64,000 nucleotides of DNA from Rubrobacter xylanophilus DSM 9941 (GTDB lineage Bacteria > Actinomycetota > Rubrobacteria > Rubrobacterales > Rubrobacteraceae). The notes below the pieces were generated by a model. That model worked only from the letters and a program-made list of their open reading frames with translations, made no database searches and was not told the DNA's origin. The stretch covers positions 2,956,001-3,020,000 of the forward strand of contig NC_008148.1 of NCBI RefSeq assembly GCF_000014185.1, read 5' to 3'. Below are positions 33,008 through 41,677 of the stretch, in pieces (within the stretch, counting starts at the first letter, position 1; each line of letters starts with the position of its first letter). The translations under genes and the position numbers were made by a program.

Positions 33008-33055
33008 GTTCTCGGATCTTTCCGGTTGCCTCTTGCTACTTAAAATACACCAAAG

Positions 33056-34849
33056 CTATTGTACCATGCCGCCCGCTCTCCCTACCCTCCGGGCGGCCTC
33101 GAGCAGCCCCCCGTCCCCGCCGTCGAGGCGGGCGACCTCGACGAGCCCGGAGCGCCGCCGGAGGTAGGCCAGGACGACGCGCGCCTCGTCCACCCCGCCT
33201 CCGCTCCCCCCGCGCCGGGCGGCCCGCGCCCGGGCGGCGAACCCCCGCAGCCCCTCCTCGTCGCCCGCCTCGAAGCCCCCGTGGGCCAGCAGCCCGCCGC
33301 CCTCGAAGGCGAAGACCTCGACCATGCCGGGCTCGGTGGAGGGGGCGACAACGGCCTGCGGGACGCCGGAGGTTCCGAGGGTGCGGGCCAGGCGCAGACG
33401 CTCTATCCCCGAGACGAGGTCCCGGAGCCGGGCGGCAGCCTCGAACTCCAGCGCCGCGGCGAGCCGGTCCCGCTCCCGCCTCAGCGCCTCGAGCCGCCCG
33501 CCCCCGTCCTCCCCGCGCAGCAGGGCGGCGACGCCCCCCACCACCTCCCGGGCGTACTCCCCGCTCTCCATGCCCATACACGGCGCGCACCGCCCCATCT
33601 GGCCGTAGAGGCAGGGCCCGCCCTCCCCCGAGCACCGGCGCAGCGGGAAGATGCGGCCCAGCGCCTCGACGCACGCGTCCACCATCCCCGCGCTGCGGTA
33701 CGGGCCGAGCAGGAGGAGGAACCCGTCCCCGGCCTCCTCCCCGGAGACCCGCTCGGGCACCGGGTAGGGCTCCCCGCGGGGGAACCCGATGTACCAGCGC
33801 CCCCCCTCCTCGCGGCCCGCGGTGTTGTAGCGGGGGGAGAGCCGCCTTATCTCCCGCGCCTCGAGCAGCAGGGCCTCGAGCTCCGTCCCCGTCGTGCGGA
33901 ACCGGACGGCGGCGACCTCCTCCACCAGCCGCCGGACCTTCCTCCGGCCGTCGCCGCCGTTGAAGTAGGTGCGCACCCGGGCCCGCAGGTTCTTGGCCTT
34001 GCCCACGTAGAGCACGCCCCCGCCGCCGTCCAGGAAGTAGTAGACCCCGCAGGAGGCGGGCAGCCCCTCGGCCAGGTGCCGCTTCTGCGGCGGGATGCGC
34101 CTCGCGCCGCCTCCCCGGAGCGCGAGCGCCTCCCCCACGCTCCCCACCCCCGCCGCCCGCAGCAGGCGCAGCAGGTGCAGGAAGACCCCGGCGGTGGCCG
34201 CGGCGTCCGCGAGGGCCCGGTGGTTGGGGGCCTGCCGGACCCCGAAGTGCGAGACCAGGGCGGAGAGCCGGTAGCGCCGCAGGCCGGGGACCAGCAGCCG
34301 GGCCAGCCTGAGGGTGTCCAGGACCGGGTTGGGGAGGCCGCGCCCCCCGCGCGCCGCCGCCAGAAAGGAGCAGTCGAAGCCGGCGTTGTGGGCGACGAGC
34401 ACCGAGCCCTCGGCGAACTCCTCGAAGCGGGGGATCACCTCCCGGGCCGGAGGGGCCCCGGAGACCATCTCGTCGGTGATGCCGGTGAGCCTCGCCACGA
34501 AGGGCTCTATGGGACGCCCCGGGTTGACCAGCGTGGAGAAGCGGTCCACCACCCTCCCCCGCACCAGCTTCAGCGCGCCGAGCTCGGTGATGCCCCCCTC
34601 GCGGGCCGAAGACCCCGTGGTCTCGAGGTCGAAGACCACGTAGGGCGCCTCGCGCAGGTCCAGGCCCCGCGGGTCGGCCGCCCGCAGCAGGGGCCCCTCC
34701 CACGCAAAGCGGGGGTCGCCGCCGACCACCCGCTCCACGGCGGCCCGGGCCTCGCCGTTCAGCTCCCCCAGCCCCAGGTACCCGGAGGCGATCTCCTCCG
34801 GGCTCGCCGGGCCGCGCTCGCGGAGGTAGCCGTAGAGGCTACGGGACAC
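33056..34849 (-). CDS. DnaQ-like 3'-5' exonuclease fused to UvrC-like GIY-YIG nuclease
   Basis: 597 aa. After an N-terminal helical region, the DEDDh exonuclease runs about 70-235: FDLETTGSS, ITELGALKLV, HNAGFDCSFL and NHRALADAAAT supply the acidic residues and His. From about 255 comes GIY-YIG (GVYYFLDGGGGVLYVGKAKNLRARVRT with the catalytic Tyr and Arg), then a Cys-rich stretch (RRCSGEGGPCLYGQMGRCAPC) and a UVR-like segment (LAAALEFEAAARLRD). The UvrC C-terminal RNase H and HhH domains are missing. This exonuclease-UvrC fusion is known in actinobacteria and is linked to DNA repair. It overlaps the HhH gene by 11 nt. Confidence 0.9.
   Translation of the reverse strand: MSRSLYGYLRERGPASPEEIASGYLGLGELNGEARAAVERVVGGDPRFAWEGPLLRAADPRGLDLREAPYVVFDLETTGSSAREGGITELGALKLVRGRVVDRFSTLVNPGRPIEPFVARLTGITDEMVSGAPPAREVIPRFEEFAEGSVLVAHNAGFDCSFLAAARGGRGLPNPVLDTLRLARLLVPGLRRYRLSALVSHFGVRQAPNHRALADAAATAGVFLHLLRLLRAAGVGSVGEALALRGGGARRIPPQKRHLAEGLPASCGVYYFLDGGGGVLYVGKAKNLRARVRTYFNGGDGRRKVRRLVEEVAAVRFRTTGTELEALLLEAREIRRLSPRYNTAGREEGGRWYIGFPRGEPYPVPERVSGEEAGDGFLLLLGPYRSAGMVDACVEALGRIFPLRRCSGEGGPCLYGQMGRCAPCMGMESGEYAREVVGGVAALLRGEDGGGRLEALRRERDRLAAALEFEAAARLRDLVSGIERLRLARTLGTSGVPQAVVAPSTEPGMVEVFAFEGGGLLAHGGFEAGDEEGLRGFAARARAARRGGSGGGVDEARVVLAYLRRRSGLVEVARLDGGDGGLLEAARRVGRAGGMVQ
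33058..33066 (-). promoter_or_regulatory. Extended -10 promoter of the two-component operon
   Basis: Minus strand TGG then TACAAT (33063-33058), lying over the last codons of the upstream gene, about 50 nt before the ATG at 33007 and with a locally AT-rich stretch between. Confidence 0.4.
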
Positions 34850-35876
34850 GGGCCCCCGACCGGCGCTCCGCCTCCCGGGCCGCCCGCGCGATCGCGCGGG
34901 CCTGCGCCTCCGTTACCCCGGGGATGGAGATCAGGTTCTCGTAGGTGTACTCCGAGTCCAGAAGCCCGCTGGCCAGAACCCGGTTGCGGGTCTTCGTCCC
35001 GACGCCCGGCATCCGGGTGGTGTGGAAGATGAGGCCCCGCTGTATCCTGAGGCTCCGCACCCCGGCCAGCCGCTCCCCCTCCACCAGCACCCGGCGCAGG
35101 ACGTCCGCGAAGATCTCCACCTGCTCCGGGTGGTAGACCCCGCGGCCCATGAGCGCCGGGGTCATCGGAAGAGGGTGCAGCAGGTTGGCGTCGCGGACCG
35201 TGGTGTGCCCCGGCGGCTCGCCGCCGCCGAGCGGGTCCGGGTCGCCGAGCCTCTGCGCCCGCAGGGCGTGCTCCCAGACCTGCTCCTCCAGGTCCCCCGA
35301 GAGGTCCAGCTCGGTCACCACGGGCCTGCCCCGGAAGCGGTCGTTGCGGTTGGCCGCGTACAGAAAGCGGCGCCCGCTGCGCTCGTTCTCGTAGAAGCGC
35401 ACCACATCCCGGGCCCGCCTCTCGCCCATGCCCGGCAGCCGCGAGAGGTCCTTCACGTCGCCCGCGGCGATGAGCTCCCTCAGCTCCCCGGGGCCGATGG
35501 CCTCGGCGGCCTTGGCCGCCGCCCGGCGGTCCACCCCCCGCACGCGCTCCAGGATGCCCTGCGCGCTCTCCGGATCCACGCCGCGGCGGAGGTGGTTGAT
35601 CTTCCTGACCGCCGTGAACTCGTTGTGGCGCTCCCAGCGCCAGACGAACTCCCGCACCCGCTCGACCGCCGCCGCGTCCTCCGGCACGAACTCTATGGTC
35701 ACCGCGTCCCCGATGTAGCGGCCGTTGGCGCCGGGTACGGACTCGGCGTCGGACATCACCTGCACCTTCACCGAAGGCGAGTAGAAGGAGAAGTGCACGG
35801 GAAGCCCCGGGGCAACCTCCTTCATCAGGCGGCGCCGGAAGACGCCCTCTTCGAGATCCGAGCCGAACATCCGCAT
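34839..35876 (-). CDS. Helix-hairpin-helix protein of unknown function
   Basis: 345 aa. The first 130 residues form an unrecognised domain (EVAPGLPVHFSFYSPSVKVQ, FVPEDAAAVERVREF). HhH motifs follow near 165-180 (LRELIAAGD...LSRLPGMGERRARDV) and at the C terminus (ISIPGVTEAQARAIA); VGTKTRNRVLASGL may be another. Non-specific DNA binding is likely. Its stop overlaps the exonuclease-UvrC gene and its start is 8 nt after moeA; the former suggests a DNA repair partner. ATG 35876 or 35870 are both possible starts, with weak ribosome binding sites. Confidence 0.6.
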   Translation of the reverse strand: MRMFGSDLEEGVFRRRLMKEVAPGLPVHFSFYSPSVKVQVMSDAESVPGANGRYIGDAVTIEFVPEDAAAVERVREFVWRWERHNEFTAVRKINHLRRGVDPESAQGILERVRGVDRRAAAKAAEAIGPGELRELIAAGDVKDLSRLPGMGERRARDVVRFYENERSGRRFLYAANRNDRFRGRPVVTELDLSGDLEEQVWEHALRAQRLGDPDPLGGGEPPGHTTVRDANLLHPLPMTPALMGRGVYHPEQVEIFADVLRRVLVEGERLAGVRSLRIQRGLIFHTTRMPGVGTKTRNRVLASGLLDSEYTYENLISIPGVTEAQARAIARAAREAERRSGARVP

Positions 35877-35884
35877 GCCGGATT

Positions 35885-37114
35885 CTACCACCCGCCCCGC
35901 GGCTCCCGGAGCAGGATCGCCTCGACCTCCTCCCCGGCCTTCACCTCTGCCCCGGGACCGATGAGGGCGATGGCGTCGGCCCTGGTGAGGGAGCTGATGA
36001 TCCCGGAACCCTGCGACCCGACGGAGCGGGCGGTCCAGCCCTCCCCGGTCCTCTCCAGCGCCACCCGCACGGCGTGCATCCGGCCGAAGCGGTTCTTCAC
36101 GTCCTCGCCGAAGCGCACCCGCACGCGCGGGCGGCGCCGGTCCACCCGGCCCATCATCCGCATGAGCGCGGGACGCACGAAGAGCTCGAAGCACACCATC
36201 GCCGAGACCGGGTTGCCCGGCAGCCCGAAGCAGCGGGCGTCCCGGCGCGCCCCGAAGAAGAGCGGCTTGCCGGGCTTGAACCTCACCCCCCAGAAGACCT
36301 GCTCCACCCCGAGCTCCCGCATGGCGGACCGCACCAGGTCCTTCTCCCCCACCGAGACCCCGCCGCTGGTGACCACCACGTCGGCGCTCTCCAGCGCCCC
36401 GGCGACGGCCTCCCGTATGGCGCCGGGGTCGTCGGCAGCGGCGTACAGGCGGCGGGCCTCGGCCCCAGCCTCCCGCGCCTGGGCCACCAGCGCGTAGGAG
36501 TTGGAGTCGTAGATCTCGCCGGGCGAGAGCGCCCTCCGCCCCGGCTCAACCAGCTCGGTCCCGGTGGAGAGGACCACGACCCGCGCCCGGCGGCGGACCG
36601 GCAGGGCGCCGTAGCCCTGGGCGGCGGCGAGGGCTATCTCGTAGGGCCCCACCTCGGTCCCGGCGCGCAGGATGACCTCCCCCTCCCGGACGTCCTCCCC
36701 CCGGCGCCTTATGTTCTGCCCCGGCGAGGCCTCCTTCCCCAGCTCGAACTCCTCGCCCCAGCCGGAGGTGTTCTCCATCATCACCACGGCGTCGGCCCCC
36801 TCGGGGATCACGCCGCCGGTGAAGATCTTGACGGCCTCCCCCTCGCCGACGCCCCGGCGCGCCGGGCGGCCGGCCGGGGCCTCGTCCACCACCCGGAAGG
36901 TTCGCCCCGGGACCGCATCGGCGCTCCGCAGCGCGTAGCCGTCCACCGCGGAGTTGTCGAAGGGCGGCGAGTCGAAGACCGCCCGCACGTCCTCTGCGAG
37001 GGCGAGCCCCTGCGCCTCGAGCAGCGGCCTCTCCTCCGCCGGGAGCGGCGGGGAGTTCTCGAGCACCAGCCGCTCCGCCTCCGCGTAGTCTATGAGCCTC
37101 TCGAAGACCTGCAT
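35885..37114 (-). CDS. moeA: Molybdopterin molybdenumtransferase MoeA
   Basis: 409 aa. It inserts molybdate into adenylated molybdopterin. DNSAVDGYALRS (about 52-63) is the family start; IFTGGVIPEGADAVVMMEN, the MoaB-like domain with VVLSTGTELVEPG, VVTSGGVSVGEKD and FGLPGNPVSAMVCFELFV are present, and domain IV closes the protein. ATG 37114 follows GAGGTGGGG; the longer frame upstream has no such site. The nearby operon partners are not molybdenum genes. Confidence 0.93.
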   Translation of the reverse strand: MQVFERLIDYAEAERLVLENSPPLPAEERPLLEAQGLALAEDVRAVFDSPPFDNSAVDGYALRSADAVPGRTFRVVDEAPAGRPARRGVGEGEAVKIFTGGVIPEGADAVVMMENTSGWGEEFELGKEASPGQNIRRRGEDVREGEVILRAGTEVGPYEIALAAAQGYGALPVRRRARVVVLSTGTELVEPGRRALSPGEIYDSNSYALVAQAREAGAEARRLYAAADDPGAIREAVAGALESADVVVTSGGVSVGEKDLVRSAMRELGVEQVFWGVRFKPGKPLFFGARRDARCFGLPGNPVSAMVCFELFVRPALMRMMGRVDRRRPRVRVRFGEDVKNRFGRMHAVRVALERTGEGWTARSVGSQGSGIISSLTRADAIALIGPGAEVKAGEEVEAILLREPRGGW

Positions 37115-37180
37115 ATGCCCCACCTCGCACCGTGGAAGCCCGCACGAAACCAGCACTAACCTATCACACAGAGGCGCCCC

Positions 37181-38446
37181 TCAGGCGGCGGCAGCGGAGG
37201 CGAAGGGAAGCAGGTTCCCCTCCCCGTCGAAGGCCAGCTCCCGGGGCGGCTCTATCACCTCGGCGCCGCCGGAGAGGGCCTCCTCGAGCAGGCTCTCCGA
37301 GACGTAGAGCTCCCCGAGCTCCAGGGTGTTGGGGATCCTCACGAAGCCCGCCCCCTCCGGGTCCGTGCCCCAGCTGCAGCGGAGGGCCGCGGCTATCGCC
37401 TCCCGGTCGTTCTCGAGGACCGGCGGGATCTTGCCCCGCTCCAGAAAGGTGCTGGTGAGCACGTTGGCGTTGGTGGCCCGGAGGTCTATCTTCTCGAAGA
37501 GCCGCCGGGTGATGAGGTCGGCGAGCCCCACGCCGAGGGCGTTGCCGTGGGAGGCCGGGCTGAGGTCGCCGACGACCAGGTAGCGGACCCTCGGGCGCTC
37601 CGGCTCCTCCACCCCGGGGATGCGGAACCGCCCGATGACGTTGGTGTCCATCCCCGTGCCGCTGTAGTCCTTGCCCAGCTCGTCCACGAAGAGCACGTCC
37701 GCCCGCGCGACCGGCAGGGCGGGGGCGAGCCGGCGGGCCTCCTCCAGGAGGCGCCGCTCGCGCGGCACGACCTCCTCCGGCGGGACGGCCTCCAAAAGCG
37801 CCGTCTCCCCGTAGGCGTTCTCGACCACCGCCAGCCCGAAGAGCACCTTCCCCGAGCCGAAGACCAGCCTCCCCGCCTCCACCATGTGGTCCCGGATGCC
37901 CTCCACCCCCAGCGCGTGCAGGGTGAGCGCCCCCCGGTGCTTGCCGAGCCCGATGGCGGCCATCTTCAGGAGCCCGCTCTCTATCTCCGCGTGGAAGTCG
38001 GTGTGCGGCTTGATCCGCCCCGCCACGATAACGCCGTCCGCCCCGAAGGCGAGCCGGTCCATGTAGACGGGGACGCCGCGGCGCGTCCGCCCGAGCTCCA
38101 CGACCTCCATCGAGGAGCGCACCGGAGCCCCCACCGTCTCCTCCGTGACCCCGAGGCTCCGGAGCACCGCCGCCTGTCCCTCCGCGGTGGCCCCGCCGTG
38201 GCTGCCCATCGCCGGCACCACGAAGGGCTCGCCGCCCGCCTCCCGCACCGCCCCGGCGAGCGCCCGCAGGATGGCCGGGATGTCCGAGATGCCGCGGCTG
38301 CCGGCGGTTATGGCCACCCGCATCCCGGGCCGCAGCCGCGACCTTATCTCCGGCCGGCGGCACCGCTCGCGCACCGCCGCCTCCACGTCCCCGACCCCGG
38401 GCCGGGGGAAGCTCTGCCCGATCCTCGCCACCCTCGGGAACCGCAT
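37181..38446 (-). CDS. LarA-family (DUF2088-type) protein, acid-sugar or hydroxyacid racemase candidate, copy 1
   Basis: 421 aa. AITAGSRGI, FVVPAMGSHGGATAEGQ, GRIKPHTDFHAEIESGLLKMAAIGLGKHRGA and VDELGKDYSGTGMD place it in the LarA (nickel-pincer lactate racemase) superfamily; the His and Lys pattern around HTDFH and LGKHRG corresponds to the cofactor-binding area. Its substrate is not lactate for certain: the gene sits 6 nt after pdxA2 and a DUF1537 kinase, so epimerisation of a four-carbon acid sugar is a better guess. A homologue lies at 49521. Confidence 0.78.
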   Translation of the reverse strand: MRFPRVARIGQSFPRPGVGDVEAAVRERCRRPEIRSRLRPGMRVAITAGSRGISDIPAILRALAGAVREAGGEPFVVPAMGSHGGATAEGQAAVLRSLGVTEETVGAPVRSSMEVVELGRTRRGVPVYMDRLAFGADGVIVAGRIKPHTDFHAEIESGLLKMAAIGLGKHRGALTLHALGVEGIRDHMVEAGRLVFGSGKVLFGLAVVENAYGETALLEAVPPEEVVPRERRLLEEARRLAPALPVARADVLFVDELGKDYSGTGMDTNVIGRFRIPGVEEPERPRVRYLVVGDLSPASHGNALGVGLADLITRRLFEKIDLRATNANVLTSTFLERGKIPPVLENDREAIAAALRCSWGTDPEGAGFVRIPNTLELGELYVSESLLEEALSGGAEVIEPPRELAFDGEGNLLPFASAAAA

Positions 38447-38452
38447 CGTCTC

Positions 38453-39472
38453 TCAACCCCTCCTCTTCTTCTGCCGATCCTCCTCCTGCGCCCCGGCGAG
38501 CTCCCGCGCCAGGCGGAGCGCCGCCAGCAGGCTGGAGTGGTCGGCCCTCCCCGTGCCGGCGATGTCGAAGGCGGTGCCGTGGTCCACGCTGGTGCGGAAG
38601 AACGGCAGCCCCACCGTCACGTTCACCCCGCCCTCGAAGCCCAGAAGCTTGGCCGGGATGTGCCCCTGGTCGTGGTACTGCACCACGACGATGTCGAACT
38701 CGCCCCGCCGGGCCCGCAGGAACACGGTGTCCGGCGGCCACGGGCCGCTGGCGTCTATCCCCTCGGAGCGGGCCCTCTCCACCGCCGGGGCTATGTGCTC
38801 TCGGTCCTCCTCCCCGAAGAGCCCGTTCTCCCCGGCGTGGGGGTTGAGCCCGGCCACCGCCACCCGGGGGCTCTCGAGGCCGATGCGGCGCATCGCGCCG
38901 TGCGCCAGCCGGATGACCGCAAGCTCCCTCTCGGGGCGCACCAGCTCTATGGCCTCCCGCAGGGGGACGTGGGTGGAGACGTGTATGACCCGCAGCCCGT
39001 CGGCGACGAGCATCATGGCGTAGTCTCTGGTGCCGGTGAGCTCGGCCAGGATCTCGGTGTGCCCCGGGTAGCGGTGCCCGGCCAGGTGCAGCGCCTCCTT
39101 GTTGAGGGGCGCGGTCGCCACCGCGCTCACCCTCCCCTCGAGCGCGAGCCCCACGGCCCGCCTCAGGTACTCGAAGGCGGCGTCCCCGGCCCGGGGGTCC
39201 AGCCGGCCGAAGGGCAGGTCGGCGGGGAGCCGGCTCGCCGGGATGAGGTCGACGGAGCCGGGCCGGAAGCGGGCCTCCTCGGGACCGCTCACGGTCTCGA
39301 TCCGCAGCGGAAGCCGGAGCAGGGCCGCCGCGCGCTCGAGCCTCGCCCCGTCCCCGACCACGACGACGCGGTTCTCCTCCGAGAAGCCGGGCTCGGCGAA
39401 GGCCCGGGCGATGATCTCCGGCCCGATGCCGGCGGGATCTCCCATGGTCAGCGCTACGACGGGCGGCCTCAC
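38453..39472 (-). CDS. pdxA2: PdxA-family dehydrogenase, PdxA2 type (4-phospho-D-threonate/erythronate dehydrogenase)
   Basis: 339 aa. TMGDPAGIGPEI (about 8-19), PGHTEILAELTG and YHDQGHIPAKLLGF (metal His ligands) are PdxA signatures. True PdxA acts in vitamin B6 synthesis, but fusion-like linkage to a DUF1537 kinase marks the PdxA2 group, which oxidises phosphorylated C4 acids with loss of CO2 to dihydroxyacetone phosphate. The start GTG overlaps the stop of the kinase gene (GTGA). Confidence 0.85.
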   Translation of the reverse strand: MRPPVVALTMGDPAGIGPEIIARAFAEPGFSEENRVVVVGDGARLERAAALLRLPLRIETVSGPEEARFRPGSVDLIPASRLPADLPFGRLDPRAGDAAFEYLRRAVGLALEGRVSAVATAPLNKEALHLAGHRYPGHTEILAELTGTRDYAMMLVADGLRVIHVSTHVPLREAIELVRPERELAVIRLAHGAMRRIGLESPRVAVAGLNPHAGENGLFGEEDREHIAPAVERARSEGIDASGPWPPDTVFLRARRGEFDIVVVQYHDQGHIPAKLLGFEGGVNVTVGLPFFRTSVDHGTAFDIAGTGRADHSSLLAALRLARELAGAQEEDRQKKRRG

Positions 39473-40641
39473 GCCGGGCTCCTCTCGCCCAGCAGGAGGC
39501 CCAGGGCCTCCAGCAGCGTCCCGGGCCGGCCGAACCCCCCGGCCTTGGTGACCACCGGGCAGGGGTGCGGCCCGAGGAGCACCCCGACCGGGACGCCGGG
39601 CTCGAGCTCCCGCAGGACGCGGATGCCGCCCGCCCCGAGCTCGCGCGCGACCGCGGCGGCCGTGTCGCCCCCGGTGAGGATGAGCCCCGCGCCGGGGAGG
39701 GAGCGCACGAGCCCGGCGGCGGCCTCGCCCAGCGCCCGGAGCACGGCCTCCGGCCCGCCCGCGGCCTCCGGGGGGCGCAGCAGCGCGCAGCAAGCCCCCG
39801 CCTCGAGCGCCCGGGCAGCCTCCTGCACCGCCCCCCCGCCGCCCTCCCCGACCACCGCCTCCACCACCCCGGGCGCGGCGGCGAGCAGCTCCCGCTGCCC
39901 GACGGCGACCTCGTTCCTGCTGCCGACCGCCGCGATCACACGCTCCGCCGCGGGCAGCGGCCCCTCAGGGGCGGGACGGGGTCCGGGATAGCGCGCGGCG
40001 AGCGCCCGGGCGAGCCCCGCGGAGCCCACCCAGAGCACCTGCGAGGGATCCGGGACGGCCCGCACCAGCGCCTCGAGGTGGGCGTCGGTCTCCGCGTCGG
40101 CCACCAGCAGGCGGTGGCGGCGGAGCGCGCGGCGCACGCGGGAGGGATCCGCGAGCTCGCCCGTCCCGAGCACCGCCCCCACCCCCGGGATCAGGCGCCG
40201 CAGCCCGGAGGCGCGGACCGGGGTGCGGGGGTCGCGGGCGAAGCCGGTGCGCTCCACCGGCTCCCCGCACAGGAGCTGGACCCCGCCGCGGGTCGTCCGC
40301 CCGGCGGCGGGGAAGGCCGGGGAGATCAGGGCGCGCTCCCGGCCCGAGGCGGCGAGCGCCGCCTCCACCTCCGCGCCGACCGGCCCCCGCAGGGTGGAGT
40401 CCACCTTTTTGTAGAGGATCGCCGCTTTCCGCAGGGCGCCGACGGCCGCCCGCACCCTCGCTGCGGCCTCCCCCGGGGGGAGCGCCCGGGAGCCGGTCTC
40501 CGCGACCACCGCGTCGAGGTCCGGTGCGGGGGGAAGCGGCGCGCCCTGCAGCGCCACCGCCGTGGCGTACCCGGCGGCGGCGAGCTGGACGCCGGAGTCC
40601 ATGGCCCCGGTGAGGTCGTCGGCCACTATCGCGAAGCGCAC
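39469..40641 (-). CDS. Four-carbon acid sugar kinase (DUF1537, DtnK/OtnK-like)
   Basis: 390 aa. The N-terminal domain starts FAIVADDLTGAMDSGVQLA and contains YKKVDSTLRGPVGAE; the C-terminal nucleotide-binding domain has ILTGGDTAAAVARELGAGG and VTKAGGFGRPGTL. This family phosphorylates D-threonate, L-threonate or erythronate at C4. The product would be used by PdxA2 encoded next to it. The start is GTG at 40641 near a weak GAGG. It is divergent from the BKACE gene. Confidence 0.88.
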   Translation of the reverse strand: MRFAIVADDLTGAMDSGVQLAAAGYATAVALQGAPLPPAPDLDAVVAETGSRALPPGEAAARVRAAVGALRKAAILYKKVDSTLRGPVGAEVEAALAASGRERALISPAFPAAGRTTRGGVQLLCGEPVERTGFARDPRTPVRASGLRRLIPGVGAVLGTGELADPSRVRRALRRHRLLVADAETDAHLEALVRAVPDPSQVLWVGSAGLARALAARYPGPRPAPEGPLPAAERVIAAVGSRNEVAVGQRELLAAAPGVVEAVVGEGGGGAVQEAARALEAGACCALLRPPEAAGGPEAVLRALGEAAAGLVRSLPGAGLILTGGDTAAAVARELGAGGIRVLRELEPGVPVGVLLGPHPCPVVTKAGGFGRPGTLLEALGLLLGERSPA

Positions 40642-40682
40642 CTCACATCCCCTCGCACCATGTTTACCACAGCGGCCGGGGC

Positions 40683-40711
40683 TTGACCCTCCCCGCCCCC
40701 GGGGGTAGTTT
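40683..40711 (+). promoter_or_regulatory. Promoter of the BKACE gene
   Basis: TTGACC at 40683-40688, 17 nt, TAGTTT at 40706-40711, followed by GGAGAGGAGG ahead of the TTG at 40750. Confidence 0.5.
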
Positions 40712-40749
40712 GGCATTGAGGGAGATCTCTGGAGAGGAGGAGTCAGGCC

Positions 40750-41667
40750 TTGCTCAACGCCGTCCCGAGAAACGACCCGGTCATCATCACCTGCGCGCTC
40801 ACCGGGGGCATCCACGGCAAGGAGGCAAACCCCAACCTCCCCGAGCAGCCGGACGAGATCGTCGAGCAGGGCGTCGCGGCGTGGGAGGCGGGGGCGGCCA
40901 TCCTGCACGTGCACGCCAGAAACCCCGACGGCTCCAACACGATGGACCCTGGGATCTACTCCGAGCTGCACGAGCGGCTGTGCGCCGAGACCGACGCCAT
41001 CGTGCAGCTGACCACCGGCGGCAGCCCGGTGCTCTCCGTGGAGGAGCGCCTGAACACCGTCTACCTCTGCCCGGAGATGTGCTCGCTGAACATGGGGCTT
41101 TTGAACTTCTTTATCCGGGGGGAGCAGGTCTTCTTCGCCAACCACCGCTCGGACATAGAGCGCTTTGCCCGCGAGATCGCCGCCCGGAACATAAAGCCGG
41201 AGCTGGAGGTCTACAGCAGCGCGATGCTGGAGGAGGTGGCGCACCTGCTCTCTTTGGGCATCCTGGAGCCGCCCTACACCATAAACCTCGTGCTGCACAC
41301 CCCCACCCAGGGAGGGCAGCGCGGGACCCCGAGAAACCTCTTCGACATGCTCCAGCGCCTGGACGAGCTGCCGGTGCCCCGGGAGGAGCTGCGCGTAAAC
41401 GTCTCCTCGATGGGCCCCACGCAGCTGCCCATAACCACCATAGCCCTGGCGATGGGGCTGAACGTGCGGGTGGGGATGGAGGACAACGTCTACTACCGCA
41501 GAGGGGAGCTTCTCGAGAACAACGCCCAGCTCGTGGAGCGCACCGCGCGCATCGCGCGGGAGCTGGAGCGGCGGGTGGCGAGCCCCGACGAGGCGCGCGG
41601 GATGCTGGGGCTGCGCGGCAGGGAGAGGGGCCGCCTGCCCGCCGGGGCCGAGCGGGCGGCGGGCTGA
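40750..41667 (+). CDS. BKACE family beta-keto acid cleavage enzyme (DUF849)
   Basis: 305 aa. It condenses a beta-keto acid with acetyl-CoA to give acetoacetate and a new CoA ester; the founding member Kce acts on 3-keto-5-aminohexanoate in lysine fermentation. CALTGGIHGKEANPNLP (about 14-30), ILHVHARNPDG with the zinc histidines, and GLNVRVGMEDNVYY are typical. Which keto acid this one uses cannot be told; no lysine fermentation genes are nearby. The start is TTG with a strong ribosome binding site. It is followed 10 nt later by a ketopantoate-reductase-like gene. Confidence 0.88.
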   Translation: MLNAVPRNDPVIITCALTGGIHGKEANPNLPEQPDEIVEQGVAAWEAGAAILHVHARNPDGSNTMDPGIYSELHERLCAETDAIVQLTTGGSPVLSVEERLNTVYLCPEMCSLNMGLLNFFIRGEQVFFANHRSDIERFAREIAARNIKPELEVYSSAMLEEVAHLLSLGILEPPYTINLVLHTPTQGGQRGTPRNLFDMLQRLDELPVPREELRVNVSSMGPTQLPITTIALAMGLNVRVGMEDNVYYRRGELLENNAQLVERTARIARELERRVASPDEARGMLGLRGRERGRLPAGAERAAG

Positions 41668-41677
41668 GGGGGGGAGC

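Noticed and set aside
38453-39472. PdxA of vitamin B6 synthesis
   Set aside because: No other B6 genes are near, and the overlap with a DUF1537 kinase marks the acid-sugar PdxA2 group.
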